47,359 nucleotides of DNA from Alphaproteobacteria bacterium (GTDB lineage: Bacteria > Pseudomonadota > Alphaproteobacteria > Micropepsales > Micropepsaceae): the NCBI GenBank assembly GCA_947445215.1, contig CANFDA010000003.1, forward strand, positions 1-47,359, read 5' to 3'. Positions 27,479 to 36,169 of the stretch are shown here, one piece after another (the first letter of the stretch is position 1; the number at the start of each line of letters is the position of its first letter). The notes beneath the pieces are model-generated. The model saw only the letters and a list, made by a program, of their open reading frames with translations. It was not told where the DNA came from and did no database searches. Position numbers and translations under genes: made by a program.

Positions 27479-27545
27479 AACAGTCGAATCCCGATTATAA
27501 GGTGGGGCGAAAATAGGGGGCCTGCCCGCCCCTGTCTATGCGGCG

Positions 27546-28126
27546 TTAGCGGAACCTGGGTCCGTTGACCCAGCAGACCAATGACCTGCGGGTGCCTGCT
27601 GTTACTGGCGTGACGCGATGCAAATTGTAGGACGGGAAAACGATGACCGTGCCAAACGTGTTGGGCGCCACAGAGATTTTGTTGGCGGCACGGATCTGCA
27701 GTTCGCCGCCTTCATAGTCGGAAGGCTCGGACAACCGCACCGAGAAGGTGAGCTGGCGCTCCTCAGGCAGGCCCCTGCCCCGATCGACATGCCAGTCATA
27801 ATGACCGCCTTCATTGCCGTGATAGACCGTGCATTGGAACGGTTCAGAAAAGCAGGTGATGTCGAACTGGTAGATGCGCTCGTTGAAAGCCAGCGCCGCC
27901 TGCTCTATCCGCATGTAAAGCCACTCTGTTTCCGGCGTCCACGCGATCTAGGCATGCTGGGTGATGCGGACCTTGTTGTTGATGTTGTTTATGGGGCGCC
28001 TGCCATGAAGCCCGCCTGGGCCGTGCCCAGCGCTTTGCCATGCGCGATGATGTTCGCCACTTCCTTTGCCGTGAAGACATTGGGGAAGCTTGCGAAAGCG
28101 TCGGTGAAATGGGCTGCGAGTACCAT
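27546..28126 (-). pseudogene. 2OG-Fe(II) oxygenase (PiuC/prolyl 4-hydroxylase-like), frameshift plus in-frame TAG
   Basis: MVLAAHFTDAFASFPNVFTAKEVANIIAHGKALGTAQAGFMAGAP / frameshift / NNKVRITQHA*IAWTPETEWLYMRIEQAALAFNERIYQFDITCFSEPFQ...; paralog of 28138-28716. Confidence 0.8.
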
Positions 28127-28137
28127 TGTCCGGGAAC

Positions 28138-28716
28138 TTAGCGGAAGGCAGGACCGGCCGTCCAGCAGACCAGCGCTTTGCGCGTTCCGCTGCGGATGGG
28201 GGTGACCCGGTGGATGACATAGGCCGGAAAAGCCACCACTGCGCCCTTAGCGCGCGTCACCTTTTCGATCCGGGTTCCGGCGTGGATTTCCAGGTCGCAG
28301 CCTTCATAGGCAGACGGGTCGGAAAGCTGGACGGAAAAGGACAGCTTGCGCAGCGCCGGTTGGGGAATCTGGTCGATGTGCCAGTCGAAATGTCCGCCTT
28401 CATCGCCGTGATAGACCGTGTACTGGAGCAGGTCGGAAAAGCCGGTGAGGTCGAACCGGTAGACATCGTTGTTGATGGTGCGCGCGATGCGCTCCATCCG
28501 CTCATAGAGCCAGGCCGTCTCCGCGACCTGCGCCACCCAGGCGGTGCGGGTGATACGGGTGGGATTCTCGGTGGTCTCGCCCGTGCGATAGGCGATGGTG
28601 GCCTTTTCCAGCCGCAGGCGGTCGCCCAGCGCCACGATGGTGTCGACCTCCGCCGCCGAGAAGGCATTCTCCCAGACGACATAGGGCCGCAAGTGCGAAT
28701 AGGGATCTGGGGTCAT
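28138..28716 (-). CDS. 2OG-Fe(II) oxygenase family protein (intact paralog)
   Basis: YTVYHGDEGGHFDWHIDQIPQPALRKLSFSVQLSDPSAYEGCDLEIHAGTR...AFPAYVIHRVTPIRSGTRKALVCW; HxD...H and R motifs present. Confidence 0.88.
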   Translation of the reverse strand: MTPDPYSHLRPYVVWENAFSAAEVDTIVALGDRLRLEKATIAYRTGETTENPTRITRTAWVAQVAETAWLYERMERIARTINNDVYRFDLTGFSDLLQYTVYHGDEGGHFDWHIDQIPQPALRKLSFSVQLSDPSAYEGCDLEIHAGTRIEKVTRAKGAVVAFPAYVIHRVTPIRSGTRKALVCWTAGPAFR

Positions 28717-28909
28717 ACAAGGACGGAAGTTAGGACACTTTTTGCCTCTGTTGAACCGCCCCCGGAGAATTTTGCGGCGTGGGCAGAAGGTCGCACGGAG
28801 CGTGCGTGAGTACGGCCGACGAACCCGCGACGCAAAAGGATCGGCGGCGGCATACGAAAATTTTCAAACCTGCTAGGGTGCCAAGCAAATCGGTCTGAGA
28901 ACCGGGGGC

Positions 28910-30172
28910 ATGGGGAAGCGTCGCTTTTTCGGGCGTCACTACGCGCTGGCCGTCACCGCGCTGATCTTCTGCGCGCTGCTGGCGGCGGCGGGCCTGCGCT
29001 CCACCCCCGGCGTGCTGATGGTACCCTGGGAACAGGCCTTTGGCTGGACGCGCAGCAGCATCAGCTTTGCGGCGGCCACCGGCATCCTGCTGTTCGGCAT
29101 CACCGGCCCCTTTGCGGCTGCCGCGATGCAGCGATTCGGCATCCGCGACACCATGATCACGGCGCTGGCGATGATGAGCCTGTCCACCGCCGCCAGCCTG
29201 TTCATGACGCAGACTTGGCAACTGGTCGTGACCTGGGGCCTGGTGTCGGGCATCGGTTCGGGCTGCATCACCAATGTGCTGTCCGCCACCATCGTCAATC
29301 GCTGGTTCGTCACCAATCGCGGCCTGGTGATGGGACTTTTCGCGGCGTCCACCTCCACCGGCACGCTGATCTTCATCCCGGTGCTGGCGATGCTGGCCGA
29401 GGCTGAGGGCTGGCAGCCCGTGGTGGCCACGGTGGCCATCGTGATGGCGCTGCTGATCCCGGTGATCTTCTTCTTCCTGCCGGAATGGCCGCAAGATATC
29501 GATGAGCAGCCTTTTGGCGCCGGCGAAAATCACCCCGTGCCGCCGCGTGAAAAGACCAATCCCATCCGCACCGCCTTCAGCGCCCTGGGTGAAGGCGTGC
29601 GCCACCGCGATTTCTGGCTTCTGGCGGGCACCTTCTTCGTTTGCGGCTTCACCACCAATGGCCTGATCGGCACCCACATGATCGCCTTCTGCGCCGACAA
29701 TGGCATGGCGGTGACGGCGGCGGGCGGGCTGCTCGCCATCATGGGATTTTTCGACCTGGTCGGCACCACCGGTAGCGGTTGGCTCACCGACCGCTACGAT
29801 CCGCGCAAGCTGCTGTTCTACTATTACGGCCTGCGCGGGCTGTCGCTGATCTTCCTGCCCTTCGCCGATTTCAGCTTCTACGGCCTGTCGCTGTTCGCGG
29901 TGATCTATGGCCTGGACTGGATCGCCACCGTGCCGCCCACCGTGGCCATCGCCACCCGCACCTTTGGACCCAAGCGCGGTCCCATCCTGTTCGGCTGGAT
30001 CTCGGCCAGCCACCAGATCGGCGCGGCCAGCGCCGCCTATCTGGCCGGCATCAGCCGGACCTATTTCGGCACCTATCTCGATGCCTTCGTGCTGGCCGGG
30101 ATCGCGGCGGTGGTGGCGGCCTTCGCCTCGCTGGCGATAGGGTCCAGGCAGCGCCGCTACGCCAATATTTAG
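28910..30172 (+). CDS. MFS transporter
   Basis: ~12 hydrophobic segments, GSGWLTDRYDPRK loop motif. Confidence 0.9.
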   Translation: MGKRRFFGRHYALAVTALIFCALLAAAGLRSTPGVLMVPWEQAFGWTRSSISFAAATGILLFGITGPFAAAAMQRFGIRDTMITALAMMSLSTAASLFMTQTWQLVVTWGLVSGIGSGCITNVLSATIVNRWFVTNRGLVMGLFAASTSTGTLIFIPVLAMLAEAEGWQPVVATVAIVMALLIPVIFFFLPEWPQDIDEQPFGAGENHPVPPREKTNPIRTAFSALGEGVRHRDFWLLAGTFFVCGFTTNGLIGTHMIAFCADNGMAVTAAGGLLAIMGFFDLVGTTGSGWLTDRYDPRKLLFYYYGLRGLSLIFLPFADFSFYGLSLFAVIYGLDWIATVPPTVAIATRTFGPKRGPILFGWISASHQIGAASAAYLAGISRTYFGTYLDAFVLAGIAAVVAAFASLAIGSRQRRYANI

Positions 30173-30214
30173 CGTTCATTAACCATGGCGATTTGACTCG
30201 GCAGGGCTTGCCGG

Positions 30215-31216
30215 GTGGCGTTTTCGGCTGCCGCGGCTACAAATCAAGCCATTGTTTTTATTGGTATTATTCCGCGTTTTGGGCGGCACGCTTCTGGCAA
30301 GGCGCTTGCCGAACCAAAGACAGAAGCCTCATGCGACGCGCTCCTTATTATACTCATCGTGGGCGAGCAGGGCCTGGGCGATGAATTCATGTTCGCCAAC
30401 ATCCTGCCGGACGTGGCGGAAGCCGTGGGCGATGATGGCAAGCTGATGATCGCGGTGGACCCGCGTCTGGTGCCGCTGTTCCAGCGCTCCTACCCCAAGG
30501 CAGAGGTCGGCACCTATGACGACCGCAGCCTGATCGATGCCGACGGCAACAAGGCGCTGCGTCTGATCCCTTTCGCCGCCGGCGCGAACAAACCTGACCT
30601 ATGGGCGCCGATGGGCACGGCCCTGCAGCACTACCGCAAGTCGCTGGCCGATTTCCCACATAAGCCCTTCCTGACCCCCGATCCCGCCCGCGTGGCGGAT
30701 TTCCGCGCCAGGCTGGCTGCGCTGCCGGGCAAGAAGATCGGCCTGTGCTGGCGCTCCATGATGCTGGCGGCCAAGCGCGCCAAGTATTTTTCGCCCATCG
30801 AAGGCTGGGCGGCCGTGCTGCAAACGCCCGGCGTCACCTTCGTGAACCTGCAATATGGCGATTGCGCCGAGGAACTGGCGCAGGCCGCCGAGCAGTTCGG
30901 CGTCACCGTGCATGTCATGGACGGGCTGGACCTGAAGCAGGACATTGACGGCGCAGCCGCGCTTTGCGCCGCGCTCGACCTGGTGATCTCCGCGCCCACC
31001 GCTGCCGCGGCCACCGCTGCCAGCGTCGGTACCGAAACCTGGTTCGTCACCGCCGGCCGCACCTGGCCGCAGATGGGCACCGCCGAATACCCCTGGTATG
31101 CGAAGACCATGGCGTTCTGGCCGGAAAATTTTGGCGAGTGGGATACGCTGATGCCGAATGTCTCGGACGAACTCGAAGTCTGGGCATCCGGCGCCGAGCG
31201 GAAACCGCTGTTCTAA
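30215..31216 (+). CDS. Glycosyltransferase-like domain usually found C-terminal to TPRs (FlmG-like); probably N-terminally truncated
   Basis: IVGEQGLGDEFMFANILPDVAEAVGDDGKLMIAVDPRLVPLFQRSYPKAEV...VTFVNLQYGDCAEELAQA...DGLDLKQDIDGAAALCAALDLVIS; no TPRs upstream. Confidence 0.7.
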   Translation: MAFSAAAATNQAIVFIGIIPRFGRHASGKALAEPKTEASCDALLIILIVGEQGLGDEFMFANILPDVAEAVGDDGKLMIAVDPRLVPLFQRSYPKAEVGTYDDRSLIDADGNKALRLIPFAAGANKPDLWAPMGTALQHYRKSLADFPHKPFLTPDPARVADFRARLAALPGKKIGLCWRSMMLAAKRAKYFSPIEGWAAVLQTPGVTFVNLQYGDCAEELAQAAEQFGVTVHVMDGLDLKQDIDGAAALCAALDLVISAPTAAAATAASVGTETWFVTAGRTWPQMGTAEYPWYAKTMAFWPENFGEWDTLMPNVSDELEVWASGAERKPLF

Positions 31217-31234
31217 CCCCTCCGCGAGCAATTC

Positions 31235-31588
31235 TCAGATATCGCCCTCTTCCAGGATCAGCTCCATCGCGCGGCCGCGCGAATGCGGCTCCCAGCCCGC
31301 TTCCATCGCGATGCTGATGGCCGCCGTCAGCTTCTCGGGCGTGACGTCGGGCCGTTCCGGAAAGCGCGAGGCATGCTTTGGCTTCTCGAAGGGAAACTGC
31401 AGGATCAGCTCGCGCCAGGCTTTTGGCGTACCGTGACGGGTCAGCGTTTCATCATGCCGCACCACGCTGAGGCGCAGACCGATATCGCCATCGGTGGATT
31501 TCCAGATCGGCTCGCTTTTCACCGACCAGCGCAGCGGAAATTCGCCGATCTTTATGATCCCGCCGATGTCTCTTTTCTTTCCCCGCAT
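31235..31588 (-). CDS. Hypothetical protein
   Basis: 117-aa ORF with protein-like composition. Confidence 0.5.
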   Translation of the reverse strand: MRGKKRDIGGIIKIGEFPLRWSVKSEPIWKSTDGDIGLRLSVVRHDETLTRHGTPKAWRELILQFPFEKPKHASRFPERPDVTPEKLTAAISIAMEAGWEPHSRGRAMELILEEGDI

Positions 31589-31699
31589 CTCAGTCTTCCA
31601 GGCGCGTCGATTTTATGACCTGAGCAGGAGCGCCGAGCAATGTGTACGAATAGTACATGAGCGAAGGCGCGACGAACTCAGGGCGCAAAAGACCGCGCC

Positions 31700-32464
31700 C
31701 TATTGTTGTTGCTGTTGTTGCTGGTGATAGAGCCGTTCCGGCATGGACGGCGTCGGCGTCTGCGCCGCCATGGGCCGCGCCACTTTCAGGAAATCCTCGT
31801 GCCGCACCGGCGCCGCGGTCGGCTCCAGCGAGACGGCGATGCTGAGTTCGGAATCCGCGCCACCCTTGTACGTGCCCCGCGTCGACGGCACGTCGGCATA
31901 GGCGCCGTGCGGCACGGGCAACCCGCGCATCTCGCGGCGGTAATGCTTGGGGCCGAAAATCATGGAGCGCGGCACCACGCCATCCTTCAGCACGCGGCCA
32001 TCGCTGTAGATGTCGCGCAGGAACAGGTTCAGCGCCATGATACGCTGGGTCAGGCCCGCCTCGATGCGGGCCCATTCCGCCGCCGTGACGATGCGCGGCA
32101 GCAGGTCGGTGGGAATGATCCGCTCGGTGGCGCGGTTGTCGTTGTAAACGGTAAAGGTGATGCCCTCGTGCAGGAAGCTCTGCTCACAGGCCTGCTGGCG
32201 GCGCGACAGCTCTTCCAGCGACAGGGTGGAGAGGCGCGAATCAAGCGCCGTGTAGGGCGGCCGCACCGTGCCATCGCTTTCGAACATCTCGTCATAGGCC
32301 CGCGCCAGTTCATAGCGGGCATAAGGGGCGCCCTGACCGGGGCGGGCGGGTTTGCCGGGCGCGGCGACGAGGTCGGGCGCACCGAAATCCTCGATATTGG
32401 CAAAGGCCTCTTGCTGCATAAGCGAAGAGTGACGTTCCCGTTGCAAATCCGTCAAGGGCGGCAA
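31700..32464 (-). CDS. N-terminal portion of a circularly permuted ATP-grasp (DUF404/407-like) protein with divergent poly-Gln tail
   Basis: RAYDEMFESDGTVRPPYTALDSRLSTLSLEELSRRQQACEQSFLHEGITFTVYNDNRATERIIPTDLLPRIV...LNLFLRDIYSDGRVLKDGVVPRSMIFGPKHYRREMRGLPVPHGAYADV then ...ERLYHQQQQQQQ*. Confidence 0.7.
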   Translation of the reverse strand: MPPLTDLQRERHSSLMQQEAFANIEDFGAPDLVAAPGKPARPGQGAPYARYELARAYDEMFESDGTVRPPYTALDSRLSTLSLEELSRRQQACEQSFLHEGITFTVYNDNRATERIIPTDLLPRIVTAAEWARIEAGLTQRIMALNLFLRDIYSDGRVLKDGVVPRSMIFGPKHYRREMRGLPVPHGAYADVPSTRGTYKGGADSELSIAVSLEPTAAPVRHEDFLKVARPMAAQTPTPSMPERLYHQQQQQQQ

Positions 32465-32768
32465 GGCGGCGCAACGTCGAAAAGGTCAGATGGGGCAATG
32501 ATTTTGGGAATGTGAAGGGGGCGGCCGCCTGCGAATGCGAAGCGCCGCCCCCTCCGTTCGTGGCCGGGTCGGATGGCGCCGGGGAAGGCCGTCCTGCCGG
32601 ACCAGGAACTCGTCCTGGGGATGTAGCAACGTTCGTCGTTACAATTAAAGGTTGTATATTGGATGGGTAAAACCCAGGTTAACGGCCAGGCCCGCCCTCC
32701 CCTAATGAGAGGAGATTTCGGCGGCGCGGGGAAATCTAGGATGCGCGTATCCGGAGGGCAGTTGCACG

Positions 32769-33178
32769 ATGCCGAGCCTGCTGACGCCTGCCGATCAAGT
32801 GCTTTTCGACAGCCTGCCAGGCCTGTGTCTGGTGCTGGACCCGTCGCTCAACATCGTGGCGCAGAACGAGGCCCATGCCCGGGCCACCCTGACACGGCGC
32901 GCCGACACGCTGGGCAAATTCTTGTTCGAGGTTTTTCCCGACAATCCCAACAGCAACGCCGCGCAAGGCGTCTCGGTTTTGCGCCAGTCGCTGTTGAATG
33001 TGCTGAAGACGGGGCCGCCGACATCATCCCCAGTTTCCAGTTCGATGTCGCGCCGGCGGATGGCGGCCGCTATGTGCCGCGCTTCTGGCGGGTGATGAAC
33101 ACGCCGCTGCTGGATGACGAAGGCTTTGTAAGGCTGATCATCAACCAGGTCGAAGATCTGACCGTCGAAGTGGAATAG
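32769..33178 (+). pseudogene. PAS-domain protein with single-base frameshift at ~33011-33016
   Basis: DQVLFDSLPGLCLVLDPSLNIVAQNEAHARATLTRRADTLGKFLFEVFPDNP...LRQSLLNVLKTG / AADIIPSFQFDVAPADGGRYVPRFWRVMNTPLLDDEGFVRLIINQVEDLT in the other frame. Confidence 0.75.
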
Positions 33179-33238
33179 AAGCCCATTTTGTTCGCGGTTC
33201 CGGACCGAAAACCGGAAGGTCACTTTTCCAGGAGCCGC

Positions 33239-33928
33239 TTAGGCCAACGCCAGCAGCGCATCCTGGTTGGGTTTCGCAGCGATGCGGACCTCGCGGAAAA
33301 GCCCGTGCGGCAGTGCTTTCGCTGTCGCCGGGCTGATGCAGAGCGCGATCACACCGGACGGCGGCAAGCCTTGCGCCTGCTCCACGAAGATGCGGGCGCT
33401 GCGCGGCGAGAAGAAGATCGCCGCATCCACGTCGCCATCGCGTAGTGCCATCATCGCCTCGGGCGACAATGGGCGTGGTTCGACGACATAGAGAATTTCG
33501 CGCCGCACGGCATAGCCGTGTCTCGTCAACCGCTCTGCTAGGGCGCCTTCATTCTGTTCGCCGCAGACATGCAGCAGCGCGCCCGCACCCGGCGTCGTCC
33601 AGTGCGGCACCGCTTCGGCCAGAGTCGCGGCATCGCCATCGGCATTTTCCACACGCGCAAAACCGGCAGCCTGCGCTTCCTGTGTGGTCTGCGGCCCGAT
33701 CGCGAAGATGGGTACATCGCGGCGCGACGTTCTGCGGATCAGGGCGCGCACGCCATTGGCGCTGGTGGCGAGGATGGCGGCGATACCGGCCAGATCGAGC
33801 TGCGGCCCATCGAACCAGCGCGTTTCCAGCAGGGGCGACAGAAGGGCGTCATGCCCGCGCGCCGCCAGCAAGGCGGCGGTTTCCGCACCATCTTCCCGGG
33901 GCCGCGTCACTAGAATACGCATCGTCAT
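33239..33928 (-). CDS. hemD: Uroporphyrinogen-III synthase
   Basis: MTMRILVTRPREDGAETAALLAARGHDALLSPLLETRW ... AILATSANGVRAL ... DAAIFFSPRSARIFVE; divergent from tsaD as is common. Confidence 0.88.
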   Translation of the reverse strand: MTMRILVTRPREDGAETAALLAARGHDALLSPLLETRWFDGPQLDLAGIAAILATSANGVRALIRRTSRRDVPIFAIGPQTTQEAQAAGFARVENADGDAATLAEAVPHWTTPGAGALLHVCGEQNEGALAERLTRHGYAVRREILYVVEPRPLSPEAMMALRDGDVDAAIFFSPRSARIFVEQAQGLPPSGVIALCISPATAKALPHGLFREVRIAAKPNQDALLALA

Positions 33929-33947
33929 GGGGGTAAAGGACCGCCCT

Positions 33948-35024
33948 ATGACAGGCAAGAGCCTCACCATGCCGCTTACAATTTTGGGCATCGAAACCAG
34001 CTGCGACGAGACCGCGGCGGCGATCGTGCGCGGCACGGCACCCGGGCCCGGCGAGATTCTTTCCAATGTCGTGGCCAGCCAGATCGAAGCGCACGCGCCG
34101 TATGGCGGCGTGGTGCCGGAAATCGCCTCCAGGGCCCATCTGGAATTCCTGGATTCGGTAATCGCGCGCGCCATCGCCGAGGCCGGGATAGCGCCGGGGG
34201 CGATTGACGGCGTCGCCGCCACGGCAGGACCGGGCCTGATCGGCGGCGTGATGGTGGGATTGACCACTGCCAAGGGCGTGGCGCTTGGCCTGAGCAAGCC
34301 GCTGATCGCGGTCAATCACCTGATGGGCCATGCCCTCACCGGCCGGCTGACGGAAGGCGTGGAATTTCCCTTCCTGCTGCTGCTGGTGTCGGGGGGGCAT
34401 TGCCAGCTGCTGGGCGTGGGCGGACTGGATGATTTCCGCCTCTATGGCACCACCATTGATGACGCGGTGGGCGAAGCGTTTGACAAGGTTGCGAAGTTGC
34501 TGGGCCTGCCCTACCCCGGCGGCCCCGAAGTGGAAAAGCGCGCCGCGCTGGGCAATCCACGCGCTTTCGAACTGCCGCGGCCGCTGGTCACCGGCCACAA
34601 TGTCCGCAAGACCGCCGATTTCTCTTTCAGTGGATTGAAGACGGCGGTGCGGCAGCTGACCGAGCGGCAGACGGTGAAGGTGGAAGATGTCTGCGCCAGC
34701 TTTCAGGCGGCGGTGATCGATATTCTCACCAATCGCACGGCATGGGCGATGGAGAGCTTCGCGCGGGACTTCCCGCAGGCGGCGGAGAAAACGCTGGTCG
34801 TGGCGGGCGGCGTCGCTTCCAATCGCGCCATTGGCGGGGCGCTGGCGCAGCTTTGCGCCACAAAAGCCTTTCGCCTTGCTGTCCCGCCGCCGAAGCTTTG
34901 TACCGACAATGCGGCGATGATCGCCTGGGCGGGACTCGAAAAGCTGGCGCTTCAGGGCGGAGACAAGCTCGGGATTGCTCCCAGGGCCCGTTGGCCGCTC
35001 AGTGCCAGCATCGGGACCGGCTGA
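33948..35024 (+). CDS. tsaD: tRNA N6-adenosine threonylcarbamoyltransferase
   Basis: LGIETSCDETAAAIV, PEIASRAHLEFLDSVI, HLMGHALTGRL, LLLVSGGHCQLL. Confidence 0.96.
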   Translation: MTGKSLTMPLTILGIETSCDETAAAIVRGTAPGPGEILSNVVASQIEAHAPYGGVVPEIASRAHLEFLDSVIARAIAEAGIAPGAIDGVAATAGPGLIGGVMVGLTTAKGVALGLSKPLIAVNHLMGHALTGRLTEGVEFPFLLLLVSGGHCQLLGVGGLDDFRLYGTTIDDAVGEAFDKVAKLLGLPYPGGPEVEKRAALGNPRAFELPRPLVTGHNVRKTADFSFSGLKTAVRQLTERQTVKVEDVCASFQAAVIDILTNRTAWAMESFARDFPQAAEKTLVVAGGVASNRAIGGALAQLCATKAFRLAVPPPKLCTDNAAMIAWAGLEKLALQGGDKLGIAPRARWPLSASIGTG

Positions 35025-35057
35025 AGGGCGGCTTGGGCGCCGCCGCTCCAGGCCGGA

Positions 35058-35186
35058 TCAGAGGGCGATGGCGAAGGCGACGTAGAAGATGCCGGCGCTG
35101 AGGACGGCCGAAACGGCGCCGAGAACCGAAGAGACCTGCTCGGAGACGGCAGCGGCTTCGTGAAGGCGGATAAGGGACTGGGACAT
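35058..35186 (-). CDS. Putative 42-aa membrane microprotein
   Basis: MSQSLIRLHEAAAVSEQVSSVLGAVSAVLSAGIFYVAFAIAL*; AGGAG SD 6-9 nt upstream; promoter at 35213-35240 (-). Confidence 0.6.
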   Translation of the reverse strand: MSQSLIRLHEAAAVSEQVSSVLGAVSAVLSAGIFYVAFAIAL

Positions 35187-35212
35187 GGGGAACTCCTGCG
35201 TTGTTGCAGTGC

Positions 35213-35240
35213 AATATACTACTCTTGTCACGCGTTTCAA
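35213..35240 (-). promoter_or_regulatory. Sigma70-like promoter TTGAAA-N16-TATATT
   Basis: Minus strand TTGAAACGCGTGACAAGAGTAGTATATT, ahead of the 42-aa ORF in an AT-rich gap. Confidence 0.6.
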
Positions 35241-35376
35241 GCATGGATTTCTGGCGTAATAATTCATAACAAATTAAACAAGTGACTGTATTTGCTATGG
35301 TAATAACAAAATTTCGTGCTGTTAACGCGATGTGCAAGTGCAGCATGGGAGCGTTGCGAAAGGTGACGTGCGGGGC

Positions 35377-36168
35377 ATGAAAATCGCCACTTGGAACATC
35401 AATTCCGTGCGCCACCGCATCCAGCTGGTGAGCCGGTTTTTGCGGGAAAAGCAGCCGGATGTGCTGTGCCTGCAGGAAACCAAGGTCACCGACGATCTTT
35501 TCCCCGGCGGTGCGCTGGCCAAGCTGGGCTATGTCCACCAGGCCATCCATGGCCAGAAGGCCTATCACGGGGTTGCGGTGCTCTCGCGCATCCCGTTCAA
35601 GAAGACAGGGACGCAGGATTTCTGCCGCGAAGGCCATGCCCGCCACATGGGCGTGACGCTGGAGGGCGGCGTCGAGCTGCACAATTTCTATGTGCCGGCG
35701 GGCGGCGACATTCCCGATCCCGTGCTGAACGGAAAGTTCGCGCACAAGCTGCACTTCCTCGAAGGCATGGAGCGCTTCTTCGCCAAGCGGAAAGACCGCA
35801 GCAATCCGGTGCTGCTGCTGGGTGATCTCAATGTCGCGCCGCTGGAAACCGATGTCTGGTCGCACAAGCAGCTTCTGGATGTGGTCAGCCATACGCCGGT
35901 GGAAACCAAGCTGTTCGGCGAAGCGCAGGCCGCGTTCGACTGGACCGATGTGACCCGCCACTTCGTGCCGCCGCAGGAAAAGATCTACAGCTGGTGGAGC
36001 TATCGCGCCGCCGACTGGGAAGCGTCCGATCGGGGCCGGCGCCTGGATCATGTCTGGGCCAGTCCCGGTGCGAAGGGCGCGCTCAGGTCACAGGTGATCT
36101 TCAAGAAGATGCGCGGCTGGCAGAAGGCCAGCGATCATGTCCCGATCATGATCGAGTTGGACGTGTAA
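35377..36168 (+). CDS. xthA: Exodeoxyribonuclease III
   Basis: MKIATWNINSVRHR...DVLCLQETKV...LLLGDLNVAP...RRLDHVWAS...ASDHVPIMIEL. Confidence 0.94.
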   Translation: MKIATWNINSVRHRIQLVSRFLREKQPDVLCLQETKVTDDLFPGGALAKLGYVHQAIHGQKAYHGVAVLSRIPFKKTGTQDFCREGHARHMGVTLEGGVELHNFYVPAGGDIPDPVLNGKFAHKLHFLEGMERFFAKRKDRSNPVLLLGDLNVAPLETDVWSHKQLLDVVSHTPVETKLFGEAQAAFDWTDVTRHFVPPQEKIYSWWSYRAADWEASDRGRRLDHVWASPGAKGALRSQVIFKKMRGWQKASDHVPIMIELDV

Positions 36169-36169
36169 C

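Noticed and set aside
28741-28909. Possible coding remnant (SVEPPPENFAAWAEGRTERA*) upstream of the MFS gene
   Set aside because: Only ~20 residues look protein-like and no family could be recognised; insufficient evidence.
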